The position numbers and the translations under genes are program-made. The notes beneath the pieces are model-generated. The model was given only the letters and a program-made list of their open reading frames with translations, did not search any database and had not been told where the DNA came from. From Ypsolopha sequella (lineage: Eukaryota > Arthropoda > Insecta > Lepidoptera > Ypsolophidae), in contig OW203992.1 of assembly GCA_934047225.1 (NCBI GenBank), forward strand, positions 11,087,501-11,151,500: a stretch of DNA of 64,000 nt. The letters run 5' to 3'. Within the stretch, counting starts at the first letter, position 1; each line of letters starts with the position of its first letter. This document shows positions 20,593 to 31,912 of the stretch, one piece after another.

Positions 20593-21967
20593 GAAATGGC
20601 TTCTTTGTTTCCGCTTTTCATAATGTCATTCAGTAACAACATTATTTCTATAGGGCTTAAATTTTTCGTTACTCTTTAACTTCCACCTATGTTTCTTGTT
20701 TTCAGGAATTTTGGGAATACCCACATATGCCGTGTTTTGTGTGACGTCACCCACATCTCCACCGCCTATCAGTCAGGATAATGGCTTCTGTTCCACGACG
20801 GTAAATGCAAATCGGTCTAATTTATACCCGCGATAACGTCGCCGGGCCGCTGTTAACCGTAATTATATTGCTGGGTGAGGATGTGTTGATCAAAATCTCA
20901 GATTAAACGACTATGAATATGGGCCCGATTTTTGTGGTGTGTGAAGAATGGTGATGGGATTCTACGATGTTTACAGATTTGATTTTCATTGCAAAATGAT
21001 GTGCGGTTTAAAGATCGTTGAAGATTTTTTTGGTTAAAGTGAGCTCGAGCATAAGACATACTAAATACAAATTGAGTTTAAAAGGAAATAAAAATTTCAT
21101 CTTTGGTCAGTAAAGCTTTTTCTTTTTGGATCACGGTCAGGCACAGCTTACTAATTTGCAAGCAATTGAGCTATTAGCTTTTGAGCTATGTGAGTTCTTT
21201 TCAGTTTTTCAAAAAAATTAATTTGCTAATTTTCCAAATACAAATGGCGCATTTTTTTATTCGCAACACAATAATTTCTTTCGAATTTTAGGACCTTACC
21301 CGGTACCGCCAATGTTGTCATTTAAAGTCACAGTAATCATGTCAGGTCAATGATTTCCTGAGCTTTACCCGGGATCAATTATTTATGTTGCATTTTCATG
21401 CAAGATAGTTTGGATAGCTTCATTGGTCCAGCTGTTCTTGAAAATTGTAACGTATTTGGACAGACAGATAGAGATCTAAGCTTAATTATAAGGGTTTGAT
21501 TTTTCCAATAACGTGATCAAGTGTAGGCAATAAAGCTAGGTAATTATAGGCAACGAACACAGAGACAATGCCCGAATGGGCTATCTGTTTGAGTAATTGT
21601 CCGCCAAGGGCCATTGTCGGCCATCTTGTGACTGGATTGAGTCCAGTATGTGGCCTTACACAAGCAATTTTTCCAGCAATATTCGTACCAGCAATATAAG
21701 GAGAGAGTAGGTAATTCTGTTCTAAATTATAAAGCTTTACAATAATTTTTAGGCCGTCAGAAACAAGGTTAAAAAAATATACAGCTATCAGTAATCATTA
21801 ATTAGTAATCATTTATTTACCATAATCATAACAGAGATTGTTACATGGCAGGTCAAATATATTATAATAATGTTCTACGAATACAATTTTTAAGAAGAAT
21901 AACACCACATTGATATTGATAATTGCTTGGCGATTTTATTCAGTTTGTCCATAAATATATAGCATAG
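20593..21967. other. Unrecognised DNA
   Basis: About 1.4 kb with no assignable repeat or gene. A TGACGTCA word lies near 20740. The stretch around 21540-21680 is less AT-rich but has no frame of note. Confidence 0.4.
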
Positions 21968-21975
21968 CTAAGCAT
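21968..21975. repeat. Left 8-bp target duplication of hAT MITE
   Basis: CTAAGCAT here is repeated exactly at 22226-22233 on the other side of the element. Confidence 0.9.
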
Positions 21976-22225
21976 CAGTGGCGTGCATAGAACTTTTTTC
22001 CGGGAAAGCAATCAGAAGGTCAAGATTAACAATATAAAAATATGAAAAAAATTAAATAACACATAGAAAAAAAAAAGTTTGTATGACGCCAGGCACTGCC
22101 TACCCTAGAGTGAACATTTTCATACAAAATTATTTTTCAAAGTGATATTTAAATTTTGTATTTTTTTATTGTCGAAATTGATCTTCTGATTGCTTTTCCG
22201 GAAAAAAGTGCTATGCACGCCACTG
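21976..22225. mobile_element. hAT-type MITE, copy 2
   Basis: A 250-bp foldback starting CAGTGGCGTGCATAGAAC and ending with the reverse complement, inside a perfect 8-bp duplication CTAAGCAT. The 8-bp duplication and CAGTGG ends indicate the hAT superfamily. Its loop reads ATGACGCCAGGCACTGCC, the reverse complement of the loop in the 9129-9390 copy, so the two copies are inserted in opposite directions. Confidence 0.9.
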
Positions 22226-22233
22226 CTAAGCAT

Positions 22234-23080
22234 AGCATAGACGCTGAGATTTTAGACCCCTGTTTCTCATTATATTAACGCTTTTCTTTTGCAATTTATT
22301 GATTACGGATTTCTTATTCCAATTATATTGACCACAATATGGAAAACGCTTTTAAAATTGCCCGTGAAAGAGTGCCATAAAATAGCTTGAAGCGATGTAT
22401 TACAGCAAAGCGCTTTCAATGCTTGAGGAGTCATTTACGTCATTGTCTTGTGTATTTGCATTGTCATTAATGTGTATAAATTATATCATGGGTAGGTAGA
22501 AAGTTTATTATTTACTAATAATTTAATTTATTCCATTTTTTCTCAAACAATTTTTATATCCGACTATTAAGGATACAATTTGAAAAATACAGCAACTTTT
22601 CATGCAATAAATCCAGCCCATATGATCTTTTTATTACTATAATGTCATAGTTTAGTACGATAATCACTAATAAAAGCAGTTCGCCTGAAAATTTCCAGCA
22701 ATACAAACGTCTCGACTCAAATTCTGAAGTAAGCGCAGAAAAGTCGAAACAAAATTAAACGAGATCTCATAAATTAGCGAAATATTAATTGAAAGAAAAC
22801 CTCAAGAATTGAAACACGAAACGCTGTTTAATTATAACACTGGATTAGTTAACAGCCTCGAAACCGAAGTCTCAGTGCGGCTTATCTGGCGCCAAATGTT
22901 CCGAGAACTTTTAACGAGTTAAAAGTTGGGCCAAGAGTGTGCGCCGTGGCGCCGTGGCGCCCGTGGCGCGCGGTGCGTCGCCACTAGAAGACTTTAAGAT
23001 TAATTAAACAATGGTGCTGTTGCCTCCTATCTGGTTATCAGCATCATTTATAAAGTCTCAAAGTTCAAAAGATTGAAATA
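22234..23080. other. Unrecognised DNA with a GC-rich patch
   Basis: No gene. At 22940-22975 there are three near-tandem GTGGCGCC-like units (CGCCGTGGCGCCGTGGCGCC...). The neighbourhood (22840-22990) is less AT-rich and could be single-copy, but no exon signal was seen. Confidence 0.4.
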
Positions 23081-23673
23081 ATTTTGCTAATTGCGAGACG
23101 GACTCGCGCACGAAGGGTTCCGTACCACCACACAATACAGGTACGGAACCCTAAAAACATGGTAAATTACAACAATATAGATGTTGGAACATTAAGGTGA
23201 CACAAACAAGCCGCTAAAATGGTAGCACCTGAGTGACCTGATAAACAATCTCGGCTCTCGCTAGGTACGAATTTTTTTTTCTGTAATCTTTACCTTTACC
23301 TATTGCCATGATTTTTTTTCTCTGTCCTCTTGTTTTGGAGGGGGGGACGGGACATGATAACGTTAAAAATGCAACTTTTTAGAGGTTTTTTTATATGAGG
23401 ACCCCCGTTGGATTATTTTTTTTTTTATTTGCCTTGGTAGAGGTCATAGTAACAAGTATTCTGTGAAATTTTCAATTGCCTACCTATAACGGCTGAAGCT
23501 TGTAGAGTCCTGCTACAGACGGACGGGAGGATGAACCGACGGACCGACGGATGGATGGATGGATGGACGGATGGACGGACGGACGGACGGACGGACAGAC
23601 GGACAAACAGACAAATAGACAGGGGAGGCTTAGTATACAGTTTAGCATCCTTTGGGGACAGAAACCTAAAAAT
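23081..23673 (+). repeat. Lepidopteran GTTCCGTACC repeat, compound variant
   Basis: Begins with a very short form (CGGACTCGCGCACGAAGGGTT ... GGTACGGAACCCTAAAAAC within 75 bp) that runs into a longer tract ending in a GACGGACG run and AAACCTAAAAATTG. The same compound order occurs at 35055-35576 (GCCGCTAAAAT, GGGGGGACATGATA-like, TAGAGGTCATAGTA words shared). This copy preserves the uninterrupted site TAGAGGTCATAGTAACAAGT that carries a MITE in the other. Confidence 0.7.
23518..23612. repeat. GGAC/GGAT microsatellite
   Basis: A long imperfect tetranucleotide run, GGATGGATGGATGGACGGAT followed by about six GGAC units, longer than in any other copy of the host repeat in this window. Confidence 0.9.
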
Positions 23674-23927
23674 TGTGTTAAAATATATCATAATAATATA
23701 TAAAAGGTAAAATTTTTCCGCGCGTTACTCCGAGTGAATCCGCGCCGCTGCTGCTTGGTAGACTGCGATTACGTCACAAGGCATAACGGCGCGGCGCGAT
23801 CCCTATAATATGACGACGAAATCAGCCATAAGTTGCAGTACTAAACTATGGGCGTAATCGGTAATACCGGGTGTAAATGGATTGCCATCTTTAAATTAAA
23901 TCACTTAATCTTCTGATTATTATAAAC

Positions 23928-24021
23928 AACTATCACAAACATTATTAGGAGTACGGGCCTTACCATATTTGGGTTTTATATTTTCCAACATAGTCCCGTA
24001 CTCCGAATAATGTTTATAGTG
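23928..24021. repeat. Inverted repeat, 28-bp arms
   Basis: ATTATTAGGAGTACGGG near 23941 faces CCCGTACTCCGAATAAT near 23994. The loop is about 36 bp. Probably a very short MITE, but no target duplication is clear. Confidence 0.55.
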
Positions 24022-24155
24022 ACTGCGTAAATTTAAAATCTTAACTAACACAAAGAAACATAACAGCGCAAATAAAAAACTACCCTTTTCCTCATTAATT
24101 AAAAATATTCTGTAAATTTGTGTCTATCGACGGAACCAAAGAAATTTACTTTCTC

Positions 24156-24292
24156 GGTGTTACCACAAAACAGTGTTTAACTTTAGACAGTGTTTAAATC
24201 TGTTGCTGTCACTTTTTTACGATATGAAAGAAAAGGCGACAACAACAGATTTAAACACTGTCTAAAGTTAAACACAGTTTTGCAGTAACACC
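24156..24292. mobile_element. Foldback element, 137 bp
   Basis: Ends read inward GGTGTTACCACAAAACAGTG and GGTGTTACTGCAAAACTGTG; arms of about 52 bp include TTTAGACAGTGTTTAAATCT. The loop is about 30 bp. No convincing target duplication was found. Confidence 0.7.
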
Positions 24293-24840
24293 GTCTATGT
24301 TTTAATGAGCCTTTTCTCAATTTTACAATTTTATAATATAATATAATGTACGTTGTTACAAAATACATTCATGCTAATTGCTAATTTAACAAGAGATAAC
24401 CCGATTTTAACTAAAGTTAATGACCTGGTGGAGACTATGCCGTGTGACGTCAAACGGTCGCTAAAAATCGAAAAATAAATGGTTATTTCCATTTTTAACC
24501 GAATCCTAAAATCTTGCTTAAACTTGAAGAGGATAAAGTAACTTGAGTATTCAGTAGATGATATTCATTAGATAAAAGGTAAGTTAAAGTACTGTCGGTT
24601 TGCAAACAACACCAAGTCATACTGAAAGAGGTCTAATTAAGCTAAATATAAGAGTTAATATAATTCTGCAAAAGGTGCAACTTAGCAAGGCGCTGATTGT
24701 ACATTAATTTAGATGTCATTATCTTGGATGGAATAGTCTAAGTTGATGTCTGTCTGTTGGCAACGATGTGATTTTATATAGCACTCATCTCTCAGCATGA
24801 TTGGAGAACTTAATGAATATTTGCATTGTGATCGTTTTGA
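24293..24840. other. No supported feature
   Basis: AT-rich sequence with one TGACGTCA word near 24450. No frame or repeat assigned. Confidence 0.4.
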
Positions 24841-24841
24841 A

Positions 24842-24961
24842 CAGTGGAGATCACATCAACCTATACACTTGCAGTACTACATTAGCCCTTATAGTGAAGG
24901 ATATAAGATATTTACAAAGTCCAATGTGTATATCTTAGTCCATGTAGTGGGATTTCCACTT
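24842..24961 (-). mobile_element. CAGTGGAGACC MITE, copy 1
   Basis: About 120 bp with degenerate ends CAGTGGAGATCACATCAAC and, read inward from the right, AAGTGGAAATCCCAC. Its interior (ACACTTGCAGTACTACATTA, ACAAAGTCCAATGTGTAT) matches the reverse complement of the 35329-35439 element. A 60-codon frame at 24797-24979 runs through it and is incidental. Confidence 0.7.
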
Positions 24962-25138
24962 TACCAAAGAACCTTTTAACATATTTTCCCTCCTTTTTGT
25001 TTGCAACGGTGCATTAAGACCTTTGCCTCAATATGTAAATTTATACAGTCTTTTTCATCATTTTGACAAAACATACAGAGCTATTTGATAACAGTTTGAG
25101 AATTGTGGCGTTGTATCGCCATATCGAATAGTATTTGG

Positions 25139-25396
25139 TTTTTAGGGTTCCGTTACCAACGGGACCCTATTACTAAGACTCCGCTGTCCATCTGTCACCA
25201 GTTGTTACTATTTTACTATTTCTATTATTATTTATTGTTACTATTTCTGTTGCCGCTATAACCGCAAATACTAAAAAGCAGAATAAAATAAATATTTAAG
25301 GGGGCTCTCATACAACAGACATGTTTTTTTGCCGTTTTTATAGATAATGGTACGGAACCCTTTGTGCGCCAGTTCGACTCACACTTGGCCGGTTTT
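25139..25396 (-). repeat. Lepidopteran GTTCCGTACC repeat, minus-strand copy
   Basis: On the plus strand it begins TTTAGGGTTCCGTTACCAAC and ends TCACACTTGGCCGGTTTTTA, that is, the reverse of the canonical copy at 16631-16938. The microsatellite part is mostly lost: GTCCATCTGTCACCAG is followed by a unique AT stretch. Confidence 0.8.
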
Positions 25397-27064
25397 TATA
25401 GATATATAAAGCTTACTAGAGCGTGTAAAAGATCGTTATGAAATGGAAAAAAAAAGGTTCCTGATATTATTTCACTACACGGATCCCTAAATAAACTGAC
25501 TGAACAAAGTTATATAAAACTGGACACAGTGGAAGCTGCACGTCGAGAAAATAATTTTTAATCAAGTATAAACACGTAGTTACTTTCAAAAGAGCAGAAT
25601 TTATGTCCTCACAGAATAACATTTCGCAATAAACGTCAAAAATTGCAGCGACCGGCGAAAGTTCGATCGAATGAAATAATTTGGTTGTTTGTTGAAAAGT
25701 AATAAAAATGTGAATATTCAATCGGGTGACGCATTTAATGTTCTGTTGTTATTGGACTTTATGTTATGGGTTGAGGGGATTCATTATCATTGTAGACTAT
25801 ATTTCTAAAACAGGTACTTACATATTTTTAAAACTTTTCCGGAAAGTAGACTAAAATACAGAGTTCAAATCGTCTTTTGCAAGTTTTTATTTTAGGTTTA
25901 TTGCATTTTAATATTGAAATTACTAACTTATAGCTTCTATTGTTATCTCTCATAACTTTTAGCTGTGTTTTCTAGAATGTGTTTCAGTAGAATCGTTGAA
26001 AAATATGTTACACGCAAGTCAGTTTGTGTGCACAAGGAAGTGTGTGTGTGGAATAAACTACGTTTTTGAGCGAATAATTCAAGCGTTCCATCCAACTGAA
26101 TTTATGTGCGTGGGCGCCGGGTATACGCTTTAAAAGATTAGTTTTCAGCGTGTTTATGGTAGTTTGTTGGGACATAATTTTCAGGTGGAGTGACATGAGT
26201 TATTCGGGAGACCGATTACTCAAGGAATGTCGGAGCATTTTAAATAATGAATTTGATGGTTCAATAAATATTTGATGTCTGTCTAGACTTTAAAATATGG
26301 GTTTAGAGATAAATTTGTTGTGTTAAAGAGGTAATTAAGACTGGAGGGCTTGTTTGTGGAATGAGGAATGAATGAATGAATCAATGAATACAATAGTATA
26401 ATATTATAATAAAAATACAATTTTTATTATATTATTTAAAAAAAATTACTGTTAGGTAATTTTAATTTAGATTAATTTTAGTTTTATAACGTCATTGAGT
26501 TTGTTGTTTATGAATAAATCTCCTATAATAATTACGCGCCCATGCAATAGAAAAATACACATAAACAAACTACTTATACCATACAAAAACCTTGAATAAT
26601 ATTTCGACGTTATTTGTTTCAGCTCTATCTACATACAATTTTCAATTTAGTCAGATTGTATTACGAACTGCAAAATAAAACAAAAAAAAAACGGGTTTCG
26701 TACAAATGGTGCCGAATTGTTTGTCAGGCGCCACCATTTGAGCACCTTGTTTTGTGTCGCCTTAGTGTCGCTATGGCATTTATATTCTTGTTATTTACCA
26801 CCATTTTTTAAGGTTTCCACACCCGTATTGTATGGTGTAACGAAACCAAAAGTTATGGCTTTTATTAAACAGAAGGTTGATTGAATTTCTTATTGATTAT
26901 AATTATACGATTATTGTCCCCAAATTTCATTAAAATCTTGGCGTTAGTTGGCCAGAAATTAGCAGAGCTCTAAGTTTTTAAGGGTAAACTCCATCAACGC
27001 GGTATGGTATGTTTGACACGGCACTAGTTACCATTACTAAACGGCAGCAAAAGATGCATGTGTT
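25397..27064. other. AT-rich DNA, no supported gene
   Basis: Contains a short AATGAATGAATGAATCAATG run at about 26364 and a small inverted pair, AAATGGTGCC and GGCGCCACCATTT, around 26705-26740. Frames of 60-85 codons on both strands have no recognisable features. Confidence 0.4.
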
Positions 27065-27068
27065 TTAA

Positions 27069-27494
27069 GAAGCTATATATGCGAATTTTATTTTTGTCAC
27101 TGTCACTCCAAGCAAAAAATCGCGCAGTGCGAGTAGGGCGGATTCAGGGCAAAAGGGAAAAAAGTTGGTTTTTTATTTTTATTAAAAAACCTGAACTAGC
27201 TAGCAAAATTTCAAATATCAAATCTCTAGATATTGTTGAAACACACTTAATAAAATATGTTTGAGTTCTGTACATGGCTGCTACTCGTTAAACCAGGAGA
27301 AAAAGTGAGTTAGAAGACCTCATTTTAACAATTATTTATATCGAGGAAAGTTTATCCAAACATGTTTTCTAATATCAAATCCCTAGATTATATAGTCAAA
27401 ATGCATATACCAGAAACTGATTATAATTTTCCGTGTATTTCATGAAATACACAGAAAAGAAACACCCGTTTTTTTTTCGCATATGCATATCGCC
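27069..27494 (+). repeat. TTAA-linked tandem unit 1
   Basis: Bounded by TTAA at 27065-27068 and 27495-27498. It shares with unit 2 the order GTCACTCC/GTTACTCC, GCAGTGCGAGTAGGGCGGAT, AACACACTTAATAAAATAT, AACCAGGAGAA and AGACCTCATTT. A diverged tandem duplication of about 400 bp. Confidence 0.6.
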
Positions 27495-27498
27495 TTAA

Positions 27499-27895
27499 GG
27501 CGATGTGTAAAAGTTTTAGCGTCCCTGTTACTCCATATGCGAAAAAACCCTCAGTGCGAAAAGGACGGATTCGTGGAAAAGTAGCAAAAAGTGGACTAAA
27601 TTTGCTATCAAAATTTCGTTTAACCATGTCTTAGATACTGTTAACACCCATCTAATAAAATATAATTGCAGTCCATATGTCATTCTAAATTGTCAAACCA
27701 GGAGAATTGGTGTTGAAAAAGACCTCATTTCAATAAATATTTTTTCGGGCCGAATTTGTTCAATCACGTTTCTGTTAAAAAGATCCATAGAAAAAGATTC
27801 CAAAAATAATATACGATTTTATCAAAATAATACATCATTTACTGAAGTAGATATATTATGCAAGTTCTAAAAGTGTCGATTTTTTCCGTAGCGCC
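27499..27895 (+). repeat. TTAA-linked tandem unit 2
   Basis: Bounded by TTAA at 27495-27498 and 27896-27899, each inside a CGCCTTAAGGCG-type palindrome. Shares landmarks with unit 1 in the same order (CAGTGCGAAAAGGACGGATT, CCATCTAATAAAATATA, AACCAGGAGAATTGG). No coding frame. Confidence 0.6.
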
Positions 27896-27899
27896 TTAA

Positions 27900-28263
27900 G
27901 GCGCTTTATTTTGCGAAAGTGCTGCCACTTTCGAAAAAAAATCATTATTTACTTACTAGAATAATTATTGAAAATCTGCTCAAGTAAATGCGTAGATATA
28001 GCAATGAACTATTTTTAAATAGCATGGTTTTCATAGACAACGTCTTTGATGAGCTAAAATTTTAACTTTTGCTAAAAACGGCCGCTTTTGGCATAAAATA
28101 AAATTTTAGCTCATCAAAGACGTTGTCTATGAAAACTATGCTATTTAAAAATAGATCATTGCTATATTTACATATTTACTTAAGCAGATTTTCAATAATT
28201 TTTCTAGTAAGTAAACAATGTTTTTTTTTCTAAAGTGGCAGCACTTCTGCAGCATGTAGCGCC
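27900..28263. mobile_element. TTAA-flanked foldback element, 364 bp
   Basis: TTAA at 27896-27899 and 28264-28267. Ends read inward GGCGCTTTATTTTGCGAAAG and GGCGCTACATGCTGCAGAAG, then both continue TGCTGCCACTTT and on for about 150 bp of inverted arm (TTACTTACTAGAA, ATTGAAAATCTGCT, GACAACGTCTTTGATGAGCT). The loop includes AACGGCCGCTTTTGGC. Target and end composition suggest a piggyBac-like TTAA insertion habit; the class is inferred from the target only. Confidence 0.75.
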
Positions 28264-28642
28264 TTAAGCACTGCTTCTTATTCCAAAACGAATAACAGTG
28301 TGAAAACAGGAAAACTGCATTTACCTAGCGCTAATACTTTCACGTACCTCGTTATTTATCATGGCAACAACAAAACAATTCCCCATTTAACCAAGGGACA
28401 AATACCCCGTCACTGAGATCGGCCCGCCAGCCTCGTAAATCTCCTGCACAGCTCCCATCTCCGAAGTTATTTGTCAGAATACAAACAAGTTGTCAAATGG
28501 AAACAATAGCAACCTTCACGGGTCCCTTGAGTCTGAAAACTGGGCCAGGAAAACCACTGAAAACATTTCTCTATTGAAAAGAGAATCTGTTTATTTGATC
28601 GTGATTTTTAAAGAGACTTAGTTTAGCCAGCCAACCGTGCCC

Positions 28643-28678
28643 CAACTTTACCCTGACACCTGTGTCAAGGTAAAGTTG
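28643..28678. repeat. 17-bp-arm hairpin
   Basis: CAACTTTACCCTGACAC and GTGTCAAGGTAAAGTTG face each other with a 2-base loop and one mismatch. Too short a stem to propose a microRNA precursor. Confidence 0.6.
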
Positions 28679-28769
28679 TATCACGATTCGCTACCCAAAC
28701 TCTAAAAGGTCGACGTTCTGAAAAATTCTTTATAATCGACAAAATCGGCAAAGCAAGAGCTACGAAATA

Positions 28770-29010
28770 TACTCTGCGGTGAGTATGATTGATATAGCCA
28801 AATTAATACTGGAGACTTTGTAAGTGATTAAACTGATTAGTAACAAGGTTCAAAGACCCTTTCTGTTAAAAACAAAATGCAATTTAGGCTTCATATACTA
28901 ATTGAATCTATATAATATGGGCACAAATAATATTTGTCATTGAAACGTGTTTCTGACCACTTCCCGAGTCTCCAGTACTAATTTGGTTATATCAATCAAA
29001 GTCGCCTTAT
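28770..29010. mobile_element. Foldback element related to the 15174 MITE
   Basis: Arms at about 28785-28850 and 28950-29010 read inward GATTGATATAGCCAAATTAA and GATTGATATAACCAAATTAG, then TACTGGAGACT in both. The order of words is that of 15174-15439. Outer ends have diverged (TACTCTGCGGTGAGT against TAAGGCGACTT), so boundaries are approximate. Confidence 0.65.
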
Positions 29011-29498
29011 ACCTATGCAAAGCGCGTCCAGACTACGACATAGAGGTTCTACAAAGTCTAAAAGTCAATGAAGTCGTAGCTCCTGCTACGCCGTAGCATG
29101 AAGGGGATACAAACGTTTTAAAAAAACACACTTTTTATAAAACGCCTTAAACGGTTTTGATGTCGTCGGCATATCGTTAAATTCGACATACCACAATCTG
29201 CCCAAGCAAATTATATTTTTGTAAAAACTAGGAAAATTACAAAATTATTTTCATGTTAAACTTAACACGCTTATCCTTGCTCCGCTGGTCATTGCACCTA
29301 TTTTTAACTTTTTGTTAAAGATAATTGATTTCATATGTTGTTTGAGTTTGAAAAATGTGACATCAACATAAATTTATTTTCTTTTTATTACAAAATATTT
29401 CATGCGGCCGAGTTGTTCGAGAATAAAACAATAGTACATTGTTCACCGAGGGAAGAAAGGGGAATCGCACTTTCTCCCGAGTGATACATAGTGCTTTA

Positions 29499-29891
29499 TA
29501 CTACACCTGCGAGGAAATAGTATAATTTTACTTTTAATCAAGATACAATAAAAGAAACCGACTGACTCGCTCGCGTGCGATTGTCACTTTTATTTCCTTC
29601 TTATTTTTTATTATGTACAGGAAAAGCAAGTGGCCAGTATCATTTTTCGAATTTTATGTACGAGTTCGCAAAATAATACTGGCCACTTGGCCACTTGCTC
29701 ATTCTTTATGTTATTTAAAAAAAAAACAGCACGTTAACAATGGATTTGCATATACTTTTTCTGCCCGCTCAAGCACGTTAACAATGAATTTTCATACACT
29801 TTTTCCGCCCGCATATTTGTGTGACAGTAATGACGTATTTTCTGCATCGTTTTCAAAAAAGTAAGAAGGTACTTTCCGAGCAGGTGTAGTA
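29499..29891. mobile_element. TA-flanked MITE, 393 bp
   Basis: Ends TACTACACCTGCGAGGAAA and, inward from the right, TACTACACCTGCTCGGAAAG, between TA at 29497-29498 and 29892-29893. The interior has a facing pair (AAGTGGCCAGTAT and ATACTGGCCACTT) and a direct duplication AGCACGTTAACAATG at 29729 and 29772. An 83-codon frame at 29613-29864 lies wholly within and is incidental. Confidence 0.75.
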
Positions 29892-29899
29892 TATTATAA

Positions 29900-30085
29900 T
29901 AACCAGCCGACGACCGCAGCGTTACTCGCGTCGAGCCCGTCTCTCCCGAATTTCCTAGTCCTTTCTTAGCAGATGTCTACGTTATTTAAGGAACCTACTG
30001 TTAAAATTTCATGTTCTTAGGTCCAGCCGTTTGGTCTCGACGTTGATAGATCAGTCAGTCAGTCAGGCAGTCAGGGTATTCATTT
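29900..30085 (+). repeat. Dispersed lepidopteran repeat end
   Basis: The stretch AATTTCATGTTCTTAGGTCC, AGCCGTTTGGTCTCGACGTT and GATAGATCAGTCAGTCAGTC is a very common lepidopteran repeat wording. It is only a fragment here and is followed by AT-rich DNA. Confidence 0.5.
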
Positions 30086-31455
30086 ATTTAATATATTATA
30101 AATATATAGTTAGATTGGACATGGACAATAAAATTAAATGGAAGAAAAGACGGAAGAGGGAAGTAAGAAAGCTTTTATTTGCAAAAACAATAATTAGACT
30201 ACTTTTCATTTTCAAAGAAAGGATAAACGGCTTTGAATGAAGGACTGAGAAATAACTTTGTTATAAAAGTAATGAATTTAATTGTTTCCTCTTCTAACGG
30301 ATTTAATAGCCTAGTTCTTTCAAGTGTTGGGTTCTTCACAGGATTTGGTTCGAATAAATGATCAAATATGAGTTTGGTTTAGAATATATACCGAGAAAAA
30401 CATTAGTTATGTTTACGAGATTATTATTAAACATAATGGATTTATATGTTTTAGATTTGACAACTAGACTGTTTGTAAACTTCACGAGTAATATCTTGAG
30501 TTATGTTAAACAGAATTTTGATGCACTTTACTAGCAAATGTATACCATGTACAATACACAGTTGTGCCCATCACTTATTAAGATTGTTTAACTAAACTAG
30601 AGAGGGTTTTAATAAATACTGAACGAATGTTCTTACAAGATTTTTTTGGTAAACATTAGTGGAGTATCTAGTTATTTATCTATTTATTTATATATTCATA
30701 TATCTTCGATATATCTTCAGATCCTGATAAACTAAACAAATTAAATATTACATAAATGTACCAAATAAGTAGAGACCGCATTTATACATGGATACAGGGA
30801 TATTAAGAAAAAAAAAACTTTATTGCGAGAAAGAATATTACAAATAACCATAAAAAAACTTGTGTAAAGTTCTTATTTTATTTGTGACTTGATAACTAAT
30901 TAATTAATAGCGTTCATCATGTAATCTGCACTAAATTGATTTACTAGATTACTGTTGCATTCATAAAAAATCGATTATTTATGTTAATAATTTATTCTTG
31001 TACATATTATTATAATGCTGTTTCTGTTGACAAGATTGCTTAATACAAATAAATCTGGTAGTTTGATAACATTATTTTCTCTCCGTGTACGATTTAAAAG
31101 GCATCAATGTATCACTTACGTGTACTCATAGAACAGTATTTATAGGATTTTTCTATCTTTGTTCTTGGACATATTTATCGACCCAGAACTGTAAATGTTT
31201 CTGCTTATTCATAGAAATATGCCTAGTTTAATAAATGAAAACCTTAGTAACAATACAGTAGAAGCATGGAACAAATAAATTAAAGCATAAATTTCAGCGA
31301 GTGTAACGTATCGTATCGTAATGGATTTGGAGAGCTAGCCGAGTGCCGTGTTCGGGAAGTATGCAATAGTCAGATTTCGATTGGAAACAAAGTAGTAGGA
31401 CGTGGACAGGTGAGGAATACGTCAATATGTGTAATAAATATGTAAAATTATTGTA
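30086..31455. other. AT-rich DNA, no supported gene
   Basis: A 69-codon frame at 30031-30240 begins in the repeat fragment above and is not credible as a gene. No inverted repeat longer than a few bases was noticed. Confidence 0.4.
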
Positions 31456-31609
31456 CAGTGCTCCCAAAGTGATAATGCGCATACAAATCTTCGCCACTGT
31501 TCGGCAAAGTTCGTATTTCCTTACACTTTCTATACAATCAATACGGTCACATGGTACGTCCGGTCGCTCGGCTATAATGTGTATGCGCATTATTACTTTG
31601 GGAGTAATA
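31456..31609. mobile_element. TA-flanked short MITE, 154 bp
   Basis: Arms CTCCCAAAGTGATAATGCGC and, inward from the right, CTCCCAAAGTAATAATGCGC, each about 30 bp, with TA at 31454-31455 and 31610-31611. Frames seen on both strands across it are products of the inverted arms. Confidence 0.7.
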
Positions 31610-31625
31610 TACGTCTTATAACTGT

Positions 31626-31912
31626 AATAAAGATATAACATTTTCCGGTTGTCTATTTGCTAGGGGTAATCATAGTGAACCAATTTTGTAATTTATTTAT
31701 TATATTATACAACTTTCAAAGTTCACTATAAATAGTACAAGGGCAAACAGCTACTATTTTCAATAATAAAGATGTAAAGTTTGCCGGTTGTCTGTTTGCT
31801 CTAGGGGTAATTTCAGGAATTACTGAACGGATTTGTAATTTCTTTCAACCTCAAAGTTCACTATAAATATGTAGTTCAGGGAGCAAACAGCGGCGATTTT
31901 CACCCTGACTCC
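31626..31912 (+). repeat. Two tandem 140-bp units
   Basis: Unit 1 (31626-31760) and unit 2 (31765-31912) share CCGGTTGTCT(A/G)TTTGCT, AGGGGTAAT and TTCACTATAAATA, followed by a GGGCAAACAGC or GGAGCAAACAGC close. The wording resembles the body of a common lepidopteran dispersed repeat. Confidence 0.6.

Noticed and set aside
23425..23691. Minus-strand frame with an (SVRPSVHP)n-like repeat protein
   Set aside because: It is the translation of the GGAC/GGAT microsatellite in the lepidopteran repeat.
28643..28678. microRNA precursor
   Set aside because: A 17-bp stem with a 2-base loop is too small for a Drosha/Dicer substrate.
31294..31641. 115-codon minus-strand and 64-codon plus-strand frames
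   Set aside because: Both run through the arms of the 154-bp MITE and carry its inverted repeat translated twice.
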